A stretch of 58,937 nt of DNA from Hydrogenophaga sp. Lineage in GTDB: Bacteria > Pseudomonadota > Gammaproteobacteria > Burkholderiales > Burkholderiaceae_C. The notes below the pieces were generated by a model. It ran no database searches. It was not told the origin of the DNA and saw nothing but the letters and a program-made list of their open reading frames with translations. The stretch is from NCBI RefSeq assembly GCF_011772445.1, contig NZ_WVZN01000026.1, forward strand, positions 1-58,937, in the 5' to 3' direction. Shown piece after piece: positions 1 to 7,950 of the stretch (the first letter of the stretch is position 1; every line of letters begins with the position of its first letter). The translations under genes were made by a program, and so were the position numbers.

Positions 1-1016
1 GCGGCGGAGAGGTTCTCGCCCGTGATGTTGATGTTGGCCACGGCGTTCTCGAAGCGGCTCTGCAGGGCGCCCAGGTCGGCGCGTGAGCTGTTGATGGCAT
101 CGATGGCCGAGTCGATCACCTTGAGCGCGCGCTGGGCTTCGCCGAACGAGGTGATGGAGATGTCGTCGAGCTGCGAGGCCGCGGCCGCGCCCGCGGCGGC
201 CGGCGAGGCACCGGTGGTGGCCGCGGTGAAGCCCGTGAAGTCGGCCGTGGCGATGGCGTCGTCCGAGAAGGTCGTCCAGCCGGTGATGGCGCCGGCGGCG
301 TCGGTCACCACACGGGCGAACACGCCGGTGTCGGAGGATTTGGCGTTGATCGCGTCCACCACCTGGGTGGTGCGCTCCGAAGCGTCGGCCGCGGCGGCGA
401 TCGGGCCCAGTTCCACGCCCTTGACCGTGAGCGTGCCGGCGGCGAGCGCGGCGTTGGCGCCGGCCGTGGTGGTCAGCGTGCCGGCGGCGGTGATCAGGTC
501 GGTGTCGCCCAGGGTGTCGGACTTGGCCGAGACGATGGACTCGATGGCGATGCCCTCGCCCGCGTTGGCGCCGACCTGGAAGGTGGCGTTGGCAAAGGAG
601 CCGTCGAGCAGCTTGGTGCCGTTGAAGCTGGTGGTCTTGGCCACGCGGTCGATCTCCTGGCGCAGCTGCGTCACTTCGGACTGCAGCGCGGTGCGGTCGT
701 CGCTGTTGTTCGACGCGTTGGCGGCCTGCACGGCGAGTTCACGCATGCGCTGCAGCATGTCGCCCACCTTGCCCAGCGCGCCTTCGGCGGTCTGAGCGAG
801 GGAGATGCCGTCGTTGGCGTTGCGGGCGGCGACGTTGAGGCCGCGCACCTGGCTGTTCATGCGCTCGGAGATCGCCAGGCCGGCGGCGTCGTCCTTGGCG
901 GAGTTCACGCGCAGGCCCGAGGACAGGCGCTGCATGGAGGTGGCGAGCGAACTGGCCGAGCCACTCAGGTTGCGCTGAGCGGTCATCGACATCACGTTGG
1001 TGTTGATGGTGGTCAT
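1..1016 (-). CDS. fliC: Flagellin, first copy (partial, 3' end outside window)
   Basis: Filament subunit, exported by the flagellar type III apparatus and polymerised under the FliD cap. The visible protein begins [17 protein letters not shown] and keeps the conserved N-terminal D0/D1 helices ([19 protein letters not shown], residues about 30-50). A variable Ala/Thr/Gly-rich central part follows, then the start of the C-terminal D1 helix ([16 protein letters not shown]). The last ~40 residues run off the left edge. An AGGAGT Shine-Dalgarno lies 6-7 bases before the ATG. It is closely similar at both ends to the second flagellin at 2648-3847 and differs mainly in the centre. It lies downstream of fliD on the same strand but behind a terminator and its own sigma-28 promoter, so it is an independent unit. 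Confidence 0.95.
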   Translation of the reverse strand, partial: MTTINTNVMSMTAQRNLSGSASSLATSMQRLSSGLRVNSAKDDAAGLAISERMNSQVRGLNVAARNANDGISLAQTAEGALGKVGDMLQRMRELAVQAANASNNSDDRTALQSEVTQLRQEIDRVAKTTSFNGTKLLDGSFANATFQVGANAGEGIAIESIVSAKSDTLGDTDLITAAGTLTTTAGANAALAAGTLTVKGVELGPIAAAADASERTTQVVDAINAKSSDTGVFARVVTDAAGAITGWTTFSDDAIATADFTGFTAATTGASPAAAGAAAASQLDDISITSFGEAQRALKVIDSAIDAINSSRADLGALQSRFENAVANINITGENLSA

Positions 1017-1100
1017 GACGGACTCCTGTGAAAGGCTTGTTGAAGGCAACCGGCGCGGCGGCCGGATCACGAACCGCGATCCGTGGCCCGTTGCCTGGGT

Positions 1101-1128
1101 GTTTCGGCCAGGCCGTCGATTACTTGAG
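1101..1128 (-). promoter_or_regulatory. Sigma-28 (FliA) promoter of the first flagellin gene
   Basis: On the minus strand TCAAG (-35) is followed after 14 bases by GCCGAAAC (-10). This is close to the FliA consensus TCAAG/TAAAG - N14-15 - GCCGATAA. It lies about 85 bases upstream of the ATG at 1016 and downstream of the fliD terminator, the position expected for a class III promoter. Confidence 0.75.
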
Positions 1129-1146
1129 TCCGCAGGCATGTGGCCT

Positions 1147-1181
1147 TAAAACAAAACGGGCGGTGGATGTCCACCGCCCGT
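1147..1181 (-). terminator. Rho-independent terminator after fliD
   Basis: A perfect 12-base inverted repeat (ACGGGCGGTGGA / TCCACCGCCCGT, 1156-1167 and 1170-1181) is followed on the minus strand by TTTTGTTTTAA. It sits 29 bases beyond the fliD stop codon and separates fliD from the next fliC promoter. On the plus strand only a short T run follows, so it acts mainly on minus-strand transcripts. Confidence 0.85.
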
Positions 1182-1209
1182 CGCGCTTTTCAAGCCGCGC
1201 TTCGCCTCG

Positions 1210-2622
1210 TCACCCGGTGTTCCTGTTCCACATCGTGATCTGTTGCGTGATGTACGCGTTGAGCGAGTTCAGGCGCGCCACGTTGGCGTCCATCGCGTTG
1301 TAGTAGGCCAGGTAGCGCGTCTCGGCCCGTGCGGCGCGGTCCACCACCTTGTCCATTTCCTTGTTGGTTCGCTTGATGCTGGCGTTCAGCGACTCGGTGC
1401 GGTTGCTGAGGGTGCCGCCCGACTCGACGAGGCCGTCGGCGAAGGCGTCGAGCTTGAGCCCGAAGCCGCGCTGCGTGGGGTCGTCGCTGGTGGCGCCGAA
1501 GAGCTTGCCCAGTTCGCCCGGCTTGTCCAGCGCGGCGTCGAGCTTGGTGCTGTTGATGCTCATCTTGCCGTCGGACTTGATCTCGATGCCGACGTCCAGC
1601 AACTGCGTGAACTCGCCGCCCGGCGTGCTCGATCGCATCATGCTGCGGATGGCGTTGCGCAGGCCCGTGGCGGTGCTGTCGCCCTGCAGCGAGCCGGCGA
1701 CCTTGGTCTCCGGGTCGTATTTGGTGGTGGTGGCCAGCAGGTCCATGACCGCGTTGTACGCGTCCACGAAGCCCTGCACGGTCTTCTTCATGGCGTCCTT
1801 GTCGTTGCTCACGCTCACGTCCACGGGGCCCGTGGTCACCTTCTTGAGCTCGAACGTGAGTCCGGCGACGCTGTCCTTGACCGTGTTGGTGGCCGATTCG
1901 ATGGCCACGCCGTTGATGGTGAGCTGGGCGTTGAGGCCCGCTTGCGTGAGCGTGCTGGGCGAACCCGCGCCGGTGTAGGCCAGGCGCCCGAGGTCCTTGC
2001 CATCGCCCGCGTCCGCGTCCGCGGCCTCGACCTGGAAACCCATCTCCGCGCCCGTGGCCTTGGAGCGCAGCAGCAGCCGCTCGCCGGTGGCGTCCTTGAG
2101 CACGGTGGCGGTGACGCCCGCGTCGGAGTCGTTGATCTGCTTCGCGATGTCGGCCAGCGTGTCCTTGCCTTCCTCGACCGTGATCTCCACCGGCGTTTCG
2201 GTGCCGGCCACGAAGCTGCCACTGCCCCAGTTGCCCAGGGTGATGGTGAGCGTGCCGGCGCCCAGGCCACTGCCCGCGGGCACCACGGCGCTGGAGGTGT
2301 TCTGCGCCTGCGCCAGGCGCTGCACTTCAAGGGAAAAGCCCGTGGGCGGCGTGCCGGCGGCCACCGTCACACCGATCGATTCGGGCAGCGAGGACGTGGC
2401 CTTGACGGCCTTGAAGGCGTTCGCTTCGGCCAGCTTGGCACCCGCGTCGCCCAGGGTGGTGACGAGCGAGCTGATGGTGCCGTAGATGGACAGCTTGCTC
2501 TGGGCCTTGGTGACTTGCGACTGCAGGCCGGTGAGTGGCGCGCGTTCCAGCGCCACGAGCTGCGCGACCATTTCCTTGATGGGCAGGCCCGATGCCATGC
2601 CGGGAGAAGTGATGGTCGCCAT
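1210..2622 (-). CDS. fliD: Flagellar filament capping protein FliD
   Basis: Hook-associated protein 2, the cap that guides flagellin insertion at the filament tip. The 470-aa length is normal for the family. The N-terminus (MATITSPGMASGLPIKEMVAQLVALERAPL) is the classic FliD_N signature. A central beta-rich region contains the FliD_C start (TLTQAGLNAQLTINGVAIES, about 225-245), and the C-terminal coiled helices (LNASIKRTNKEMDKVVDRAARAE) end in an aromatic-rich tail. A GAAGGAA ribosome site precedes the ATG. It starts 25 bases after the second flagellin stop, so fliC and fliD probably share the sigma-28 promoter at 3964-3991. No fliS or fliT follows; a terminator does. Confidence 0.96.
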   Translation of the reverse strand: MATITSPGMASGLPIKEMVAQLVALERAPLTGLQSQVTKAQSKLSIYGTISSLVTTLGDAGAKLAEANAFKAVKATSSLPESIGVTVAAGTPPTGFSLEVQRLAQAQNTSSAVVPAGSGLGAGTLTITLGNWGSGSFVAGTETPVEITVEEGKDTLADIAKQINDSDAGVTATVLKDATGERLLLRSKATGAEMGFQVEAADADAGDGKDLGRLAYTGAGSPSTLTQAGLNAQLTINGVAIESATNTVKDSVAGLTFELKKVTTGPVDVSVSNDKDAMKKTVQGFVDAYNAVMDLLATTTKYDPETKVAGSLQGDSTATGLRNAIRSMMRSSTPGGEFTQLLDVGIEIKSDGKMSINSTKLDAALDKPGELGKLFGATSDDPTQRGFGLKLDAFADGLVESGGTLSNRTESLNASIKRTNKEMDKVVDRAARAETRYLAYYNAMDANVARLNSLNAYITQQITMWNRNTG

Positions 2623-2647
2623 GCGGTTCCTTCGGGGTCAGTGGTGT

Positions 2648-3847
2648 TTATCGTCCCAGCAGCGACAGAACGTTCTGCGGGATCTGGTTGGCCTGCGCCA
2701 CCATGGCGGTGCCGGCCTGTTGCAGGATCTGGGCGCGCGAGAGGTTGGAGGTCTCTTTCGCGAAGTCGGCGTCGACGATGCGGCCGCGCGCGGCGGAGAG
2801 GTTCTCGCCCGTGATGTTGATGTTGGCCACGGCGCTCTCGAAGCGGCTCTGCAGGGCGCCCAGGTCGGCGCGCGAGCTGTTGATGGCGTCGATGGCGTTG
2901 TCGATCACCTTCATCGCGAGCTGGCTGTCGCCGAAGTTCTCGATGTTGATGTCTTCCAGCGTGAAGGGCGCGGCGGTGGGCGCGGTGGCGACCACGGTGC
3001 CGACGTCGGCAGCGGCACCGGCCAGGCTTTCCAGGGCCTCGCCCGCGCCGGTGGCGAGCGCGCGGTCCGAGAAGATCTCGTAGCCGGTTGTGGCGCCCGT
3101 GGCGTCGAGCACGGGGCGCGCGAAGACGCCGGTGTCGGAGGATTTGGCGTTGATCGCGTCGATCACCTGACCGGTGCGCTGTGCGCCGGTGGTGGCTTCG
3201 CCGATGGGGCCCAGCGGGATGGCGTTGCCGTCGGCGTCGAGGATTTCCAGCGTGCCGGCGGCCACGGCGGCCAGCACGGCAGGCGCCACGGGGTCGGCCA
3301 GGTTGTTGATGGCCGCGGTGATGTGGAAGTCGGTGGCGCCGATGTCGTCGACGCGGGCGCTGACGATGGATTCGATGGAGATGCCTTCGCCGGCGTTGGC
3401 GCCGACCTGGAAGGTGACGTTGGCGAAGGTGCCGTCGAGCAGCTTGGTGCCGTTGAAGGCGGTGGTCTTGGCCACGCGCTCGACTTCCTGGCGCAGCTGG
3501 GTCACTTCGGCCTGCAGGGCCTTGCGGTCGTCGGCGTTGTTGGAGGCGTTGGCCGATTGCACGGCGAGTTCGCGCATGCGCTGCAGCATGTCGCCAACCT
3601 TGCCGAGGGCGCCTTCGGCGACCTGGGCGAGGGAGATGCCGTCGTTGGCGTTGCGCGCGGCGACGTTGAGGCCGCGCACCTGGGTGTTCATGCGCTCGGA
3701 AATGGCCAGGCCGGCGGCATCATCCTTGGCGGAGTTGACGCGCAGGCCCGACGAGAGGCGTTGCATGGAGGTCGCGAGCGACCCCGCCGACGTCGCCAGG
3801 TTGCGCTGGGCGGTCATCGACATCATGTTGGTGTTGATGGTGGTCAT
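2648..3847 (-). CDS. fliC: Flagellin, second copy
   Basis: Complete 399-aa filament subunit. D0/D1 N-terminal helices span residues 1-170 ([20 protein letters not shown], then the [10 protein letters not shown] motif near 150). A variable surface domain spans about 175-290. The C-terminal D1/D0 helices end in NQIPQNVLSLLGR, the typical flagellin terminus. An AGGAG site precedes the ATG. It shares nearly identical termini with the partial flagellin at 1-1016, showing tandem duplication with divergence of the exposed domain. It leads the fliC-fliD transcription unit. Confidence 0.97.
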   Translation of the reverse strand: MTTINTNMMSMTAQRNLATSAGSLATSMQRLSSGLRVNSAKDDAAGLAISERMNTQVRGLNVAARNANDGISLAQVAEGALGKVGDMLQRMRELAVQSANASNNADDRKALQAEVTQLRQEVERVAKTTAFNGTKLLDGTFANVTFQVGANAGEGISIESIVSARVDDIGATDFHITAAINNLADPVAPAVLAAVAAGTLEILDADGNAIPLGPIGEATTGAQRTGQVIDAINAKSSDTGVFARPVLDATGATTGYEIFSDRALATGAGEALESLAGAAADVGTVVATAPTAAPFTLEDINIENFGDSQLAMKVIDNAIDAINSSRADLGALQSRFESAVANINITGENLSAARGRIVDADFAKETSNLSRAQILQQAGTAMVAQANQIPQNVLSLLGR

Positions 3848-3963
3848 AACTCACTCCTGTGATGGACTGGAAGGGTTGACCCGGCACACTCCGGGTCTCA
3901 CCGTCACTGATCGCCGCCCTGGCTGGCCTGGCGACGAACTCCATCGGGAAGCTCGCTCCGTCA

Positions 3964-3991
3964 ATTTCGGTGATAGCCGCGAATTCTTTAG
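3964..3991 (-). promoter_or_regulatory. Sigma-28 promoter of fliC-fliD
   Basis: Minus strand TAAAG, 14-base spacer, ACCGAAAT, followed by a leader of about 115 bases to the fliC ATG at 3847. It matches the FliA consensus and the architecture of the first flagellin promoter. Confidence 0.75.
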
Positions 3992-4076
3992 ATTTGTCCG
4001 ATGGGGAACGGGCGGATAAGCGGTGCCGAACATCGGCTGTTCTTGGCTTTGGGGGGATTTCGCTCGACTACCTCGC

Positions 4077-4176
4077 GGGCTCGCGGCCACTGGGTGCCTT
4101 GTTCCGCGAATGTCCCCCGGACGGCTGCGCCGTCCTCCTTTATTTCGCTACACAAGGCACCCAGCGTCCGCGAGCT
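4077..4176 (+). repeat. Structured palindromic element, copy A
   Basis: An outer 12-base perfect stem (TGGGTGCCTTGT 4091-4102 with ACAAGGCACCCA 4152-4163) is extended outward, after an internal mismatch, by CTCGCGG / CCGCGAG. An inner 7-base stem GGACGGC/GCCGTCC (4119-4125, 4129-4135) has a TGC loop. The strands joining the stems, TCCGCGAATGTCCCCC (4103-4118) and TCCTTTATTTCGCTAC (4136-4151), are nearly identical in copy B whereas the stems differ by paired changes. Family not recognised with certainty. Confidence 0.75.
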
Positions 4177-4215
4177 GCCAGCACGGTGGCGCACCAACAG
4201 ACCGAGTGCCAACGA

Positions 4216-4328
4216 GGTCGTCGGTGATTGGGTGTCCGGCGTAGCGACATAAAGGAGGAGGAACGGAGCGCGCCAGCGATCCGTTCCGGGGGACAGTCGC
4301 GGAGCCGGACACCCAAGCGCCGATGACC
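4216..4328 (-). repeat. Structured palindromic element, copy B (inverted relative to copy A)
   Basis: The outer arms 4216-4240 and 4304-4328 pair over 25 bases with a perfect 12-base core (TGGGTGTCCGGC) and a few mismatches or wobbles toward the base. The inner stem is GGAACGGA/TCCGTTCC (4260-4267, 4280-4287). Read on the minus strand, the joining strands TCCGCGACTGTCCCCC and TCCTCCTTTATGTCGCTAC repeat those of copy A. Confidence 0.75.
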
Positions 4329-4580
4329 GGCCCCTCCGGAGAAACCCCGCGCAAACCACCGACCAACGGCCCCAGAGCGGTCACGAGCGTGAAAAACCGC
4401 AACAACTAAAACCTAGGTTGTAGGCATTGCGCCGACACCCCCTACCGGTATTCCCGACAGCACGCACAGACGTTTCCCGATTCAAGTTTGTTCACCACTC
4501 GACACAATTCCTCACATCGGGTCAAGCACAGCAAGCGCGACGGCCCTCAACCGACGAACGATGTGTTCAAGGAGCGAATG

Positions 4581-4922
4581 ATGGACAGCGAACAACTTCT
4601 GGCCGAGATCCGCGAAGCCAACCTGACCTACCTGATGCTGGCGCAGAACCTGATCCGCAAGGACCGCGCCGAAGCCTTGTTCCGCCTGGGCCTGACCGAA
4701 GAAGCCGCCGACCTGCTCGGCATGCTCTCCACCGCTCAACTGCTCAAGATCGCCTCCAGCAACATGCTGCTGTGCCGCTTCCGTGTCGACGACGACCTCG
4801 TGTGGAACCTGCTGACCAGCCACAACGTGAAGAAGGTCGACAACAGCACCACCACCCAGCTGCACGCCAGCATCCTCATGGCCGGCAAGTACGCCGAGTC
4901 CATGGCCGCTACAGCGCACTGA
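4581..4922 (+). CDS. flhD: Flagellar transcriptional activator FlhD
   Basis: FlhD, partner of FlhC in the FlhD4C2 class I master activator. 113 aa, MDSEQLLAEIREANLTYLMLAQ..., all-helical, with the conserved RADRAEALFRLG-like helix (here RKDRAEALFRLGL) and the SNMLLCRFR motif near residue 70. AAGGAG at 4569-4574 is 6 bases before this ATG; the adjacent ATG at 4578 is only 3 bases away and is the alternative start. An in-frame ATG at 4488 would add an unrelated basic N-terminus and has no ribosome site. flhC follows after 40 bases, so the two form one operon. Confidence 0.95.
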   Translation: MDSEQLLAEIREANLTYLMLAQNLIRKDRAEALFRLGLTEEAADLLGMLSTAQLLKIASSNMLLCRFRVDDDLVWNLLTSHNVKKVDNSTTTQLHASILMAGKYAESMAATAH

Positions 4923-4962
4923 TACCCACTATCCGTAACAGACGAAGCGCAGGAGCACCAAC

Positions 4963-5502
4963 ATGGCCGCAGGCAAAAGCATCCTCAACGAGTCGCGCGA
5001 CATCGAACGCGCGGTGGCCCTGATCCAGCTGGGCGCACGCCTGCAGGTGCTGGAGTACGAAACCAGCCTGTCCTACGAGCGCCTGCTGCGCCTGTACAAG
5101 GAAGTTGCAGGCAAGAGCCCCTCCAAGGGCCAGCTGCCGTTCTCCACCGACTGGTTCCTGACCTGGCAGCCCAACATCCACGCCTCGCTGTTCCTCAACA
5201 TCCACGAGTACCTGTCCAAGTCCAGCGCCCTCGAGGACATCGACACCGTCATCAAGGCCTTCCGCCTGTACAGCGAACAGATGACCGCCAGCGCCATCGA
5301 GCCGCTGCTGTCCATCACCCGCGCCTGGCGCCTCATCAAGTTCGTCGACAGCGGCATGCTGACCCTGACCAAGTGCTCCTGCTGCGGCGGCCACTTCGTC
5401 ACCGAGCCCTACGAGAACGCCCGCCACTTCGTCTGCGGCCTGTGCCAGCCCCCGGCGCGTGCCGGCAAGGGCAGTGCCGCCGGTTCGCTGCGCTTGCACT
5501 GA
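4963..5502 (+). CDS. flhC: Flagellar transcriptional activator FlhC
   Basis: DNA-contacting, zinc-binding subunit of the FlhDC activator. 179 aa, starting MAAGKSILNESRDIERAVALIQLGARLQVLE. The zinc-site cysteines are in CSCCGGHF and CGLC near the C-terminus (about residues 138-165). An AGGAG site lies 7 bases before the ATG. It follows flhD directly and is closed by a strong terminator at 5533-5558. Normal length and sequence for a betaproteobacterial FlhC. Confidence 0.97.
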   Translation: MAAGKSILNESRDIERAVALIQLGARLQVLEYETSLSYERLLRLYKEVAGKSPSKGQLPFSTDWFLTWQPNIHASLFLNIHEYLSKSSALEDIDTVIKAFRLYSEQMTASAIEPLLSITRAWRLIKFVDSGMLTLTKCSCCGGHFVTEPYENARHFVCGLCQPPARAGKGSAAGSLRLH

Positions 5503-5532
5503 GAAACAACACACCCGCGCCGTCAAAGCCGG

Positions 5533-5558
5533 AAAAGGGCCCTTGCGGGGGCCCTTTT
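5533..5558 (+). terminator. Terminator after flhDC
   Basis: AAAAGGGCCC (5533-5542) pairs perfectly with GGGCCCTTTT (5549-5558) around a six-base loop. The T run is within the stem end, giving a usable terminator on the plus strand and, by symmetry, on the minus strand. Confidence 0.85.
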
Positions 5559-5575
5559 CGCGTTTCTGGCGATCT

Positions 5576-5601
5576 TCATCGCCCCTAGAGTCGGTCGATA
5601 A
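5576..5601 (+). promoter_or_regulatory. Possible sigma-28 promoter of motAB
   Basis: GTCGATAA (5594-5601) is one base from the FliA -10 consensus. Fourteen bases upstream is TCAT(C), a poor -35. It lies 29 bases before the motA ATG, between the flhDC terminator and motA, where a class III promoter is expected. Confidence 0.5.
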
Positions 5602-5630
5602 GTCCTGTATCCATTCATTCGACCAAGAAC

Positions 5631-6494
5631 ATGTTCGTCATCATCGGCTTCGTGGTCTCGATGCTCTGCATCTTCGGCGTGTTCATCGCGCACGGGGGCA
5701 ACATCGGCGTGGTGCTCAAGGCGCTGCCGTTCGAGATGACCACCATCCTGGGCGCGGCGCTGGGCGCCTTTCTCATCAACAACCAGATGAAGGTGGTGAA
5801 AGCCGCCTTCAAGGGCATGGCCGGCTGCTTCAAGGGAAGCCGCTACACCAAGGAGCGCTACATGCAGCTCATGGCCCTGCTGTACGACCTGCTGCAGAAG
5901 GCGCGCAAGGAAGGCCTGATGGCCATCGAGCAGGACGTGGACAACCCGCACGAATCGGCGGTGTTCAAGAAGTACCCGACGATCGCGGCCGACCACCACG
6001 TCGTCGAGTTCATCACCGATTACCTGCGCATGATGGTGTCGGGCAACCTGAACGCGCACGAGATCGAGTCGCTGATGGACAGCGAGATCGAGACCCACCA
6101 CCAGGAAGCGCACGCGCCCGTGGCCGCCATCGCGCGCCTGGCCGGCGGCCTGCCGGCCTTCGGCATCGTGGCCGCCGTGCTGGGCGTGGTCAACACCATG
6201 GGCTCGGTGGGCCAGCCGCCCGCCGTGCTCGGCGCCATGATCGGCTCCGCCCTGGTGGGCACCTTCCTCGGCATCCTGCTGGCCTACGGCGTGTTCGAGC
6301 CCATCGGTGGCCTGATGGAGCAGAAGATGGAAGAGAGCAGCAAGGAATTCCAGTGTGTGAAGACCACGCTGCTGGCCAGCATGCAGGGCTACGCCCCGGC
6401 CACCGCCATCGAGTTCGGCCGCAAGGTGCTGTTCAGCGACGTGCGCCCGACGTTCAGCGAACTCGAAGGCCACGTCAAAGGCAAGAAGGCCTGA
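5631..6494 (+). CDS. motA: Flagellar motor stator protein MotA
   Basis: Inner-membrane stator subunit that, with MotB, conducts protons to drive rotation. 287 aa. Two N-terminal membrane helices (1-20 and 33-50), a large cytoplasmic loop (about 60-165) with the charged residues that touch FliG, then two more helices (about 170-190 with LPAFGIVAAVLGVVNTM, and 200-220). PAFGIVAAVLGV is a MotA signature. motB begins 10 bases after the stop. No strong ribosome site is visible upstream of the ATG. Confidence 0.97.
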   Translation: MFVIIGFVVSMLCIFGVFIAHGGNIGVVLKALPFEMTTILGAALGAFLINNQMKVVKAAFKGMAGCFKGSRYTKERYMQLMALLYDLLQKARKEGLMAIEQDVDNPHESAVFKKYPTIAADHHVVEFITDYLRMMVSGNLNAHEIESLMDSEIETHHQEAHAPVAAIARLAGGLPAFGIVAAVLGVVNTMGSVGQPPAVLGAMIGSALVGTFLGILLAYGVFEPIGGLMEQKMEESSKEFQCVKTTLLASMQGYAPATAIEFGRKVLFSDVRPTFSELEGHVKGKKA

Positions 6495-6504
6495 GGGATG
6501 CGCC

Positions 6505-7500
6505 ATGGCGGGTGATGGAAAGAAGCTGCAGCCCATCGTCATCAAGCGGGTGAAGAAGGCGGGCCACGCGGCGCATGGCGGCGCGTGGAAGGTTGCCTAC
6601 GCCGACTTCGTGACGGCCATGATGGCCTTCTTTCTGCTGATGTGGCTGCTGGGCTCCACCGCCAAGGGCGACCTGGAAGGCATCGCCAGCTACTTCGTCA
6701 ACCCGGTCAAGGTGTCCTTCATGGGCGGCGACGGCACCGGCAACAGCAGCAGCATCATCCCCGGCGGCGGGCGCGACCTGTCGGCCGCCACCGGCCAGCG
6801 CGATTCGGGCGATACCGAGCGCACCGTCAAGCAGATCGGCGCCCAGATGGCGCGCGCCGAGCTCGCCCGCCAGGACCAGGAGCGCATCGACGCGCTGGAG
6901 CGAAAGATCAACACGCTGATCGAGACCGACGGGAAGCTGGGCGAGTACCGCTCGCAGATCCGCATGGTCAAGACGCCCGACGGCCTGCACATCCTCATCG
7001 TGGACGACCAGAACCGGCCCATGTTCGACACCGGCAGCGCGCTGGTGAAGCCCTACATGCGCGACATCCTGCACGCCATCGGCGGCTCGCTGGGCGGTGT
7101 GGAAAACCGCATCTCGCTGGCCGGCCACACCGACGCCAAGCCCTATGGCAGCGGCGAGCGCGGCTACAGCAACTGGGAACTGTCCGCCGACCGCGCCAAC
7201 GCCTCGCGCCGCGAGCTGGTGGCCGGCGGCCTGCCCGACGACAAGCTGCGCCGCGTGGAAGGCCTGGCCGCCAGCGTGCCGCTGCTGCCCGAGCAGCCGC
7301 TGGACCCGAGCAACCGGCGCATCAGCATCGTGATCATGACGCGCGACTACGAGGAGCGCATGTTCCCGCCCGCGCTGCCCGCCGCGCCGGTGCTGGGCTT
7401 GCAGCCGGCGCCGGCCGTGGGGCCTGCCACGGCGGTGGCCGCCACCGCCCTACAGATTTCCCCCGAAGTGACGAAAACACCCGAGACGAGCACGCGCTGA
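6505..7500 (+). CDS. motB: Flagellar motor protein MotB
   Basis: Stator subunit anchoring MotA to peptidoglycan. 331 aa. A basic N-terminus is followed by one membrane helix with the proton-binding Asp34 (DFVTAMMAFFLLMWLLG), and a linker/plug with a short coiled stretch (residues ~105-150). The OmpA-like peptidoglycan-binding domain (about 160-285) contains AGHTDAKPYGSGERGYSNWELSADRA in pieces and NRRISIVI. The Pro/Ala-rich tail of about 40 residues is longer than in E. coli. Cotranscribed with motA and followed by cheY. Confidence 0.97.
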   Translation: MAGDGKKLQPIVIKRVKKAGHAAHGGAWKVAYADFVTAMMAFFLLMWLLGSTAKGDLEGIASYFVNPVKVSFMGGDGTGNSSSIIPGGGRDLSAATGQRDSGDTERTVKQIGAQMARAELARQDQERIDALERKINTLIETDGKLGEYRSQIRMVKTPDGLHILIVDDQNRPMFDTGSALVKPYMRDILHAIGGSLGGVENRISLAGHTDAKPYGSGERGYSNWELSADRANASRRELVAGGLPDDKLRRVEGLAASVPLLPEQPLDPSNRRISIVIMTRDYEERMFPPALPAAPVLGLQPAPAVGPATAVAATALQISPEVTKTPETSTR

Positions 7501-7542
7501 GCGGCCCGACTTTTCCCGACCCCCACCTCCGCGGAGGCTGCC

Positions 7543-7929
7543 ATGTCCACGCCGATGAAATTCCTGATCGTTGACGACTTCTCCACCATGCGCCGCATCG
7601 TGCGCAACCTGCTCAAGGAGATCGGCCACGCCGATGCCGACGAGGCCGAGGACGGCGCGATCGCGCTGGGCAAGCTCAAGGCCGGCAACTTCAACTTCGT
7701 CGTCACCGACATCAACATGCCGAACATGAACGGCTTCGAGCTGCTGGCCGCCATCAAGGCGGACGAGAAGCTCAAGCAGTTGCCGGTGCTGATGGTGACG
7801 GCCGAGGCGCGCAAGGAAGACATCGTGCTGGCGGCGCAGAACGGCGCGGCCGGCTACATCGTCAAGCCCTTCACCAAGGCCACGCTGGAAGAGAAGCTCG
7901 CCAACATCTTCAAGAAGCTGGGCCTGTAA
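7543..7929 (+). CDS. cheY: Chemotaxis response regulator CheY
   Basis: Single receiver domain, 128 aa, which when phosphorylated binds FliM and changes rotation. Acidic pair Asp11/Asp12, phospho-acceptor Asp56 ([12 protein letters not shown]), Thr86 and Lys108 (VKPF) are all present, so the site is intact. A GCGGAGG ribosome site precedes the ATG. It lies between motB and cheZ; no cheA, cheW, cheR or cheB is adjacent, which is unusual for Burkholderiales clusters. Confidence 0.97.
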   Translation: MSTPMKFLIVDDFSTMRRIVRNLLKEIGHADADEAEDGAIALGKLKAGNFNFVVTDINMPNMNGFELLAAIKADEKLKQLPVLMVTAEARKEDIVLAAQNGAAGYIVKPFTKATLEEKLANIFKKLGL

Positions 7930-7950
7930 GGGCATCGGGAGAACAAGGTC

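Larger units (their letters stand above)
3848..4580. other. 733-base intergenic region between divergent fliC and flhD
   Basis: No convincing gene; short open frames here look accidental. Proceeding rightward it holds the fliC leader, a sigma-28 promoter (3964-3991), two copies of a structured repeat (4077-4176 and 4216-4328), and an A/T-richer stretch (about 4380-4577) in which the flhDC promoter must lie. I cannot pick that promoter confidently. Confidence 0.7.

Noticed and set aside
1243..3862. Long plus-strand frames opposite fliD and fliC
   Set aside because: Antisense to unmistakable flagellar genes; low-complexity His/Gly/Val/Ala products, no ribosome sites.
3970..4405. Several 73-123-codon frames in the fliC/flhD gap
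   Set aside because: They overlap palindromic repeats on both strands, have no consistent start signals and no protein-like composition.
4488..4580. Upstream ATG extending flhD by about 30 residues
   Set aside because: The extension is basic and unlike FlhD family N-termini; a good AAGGAG precedes the ATG at 4581 instead.
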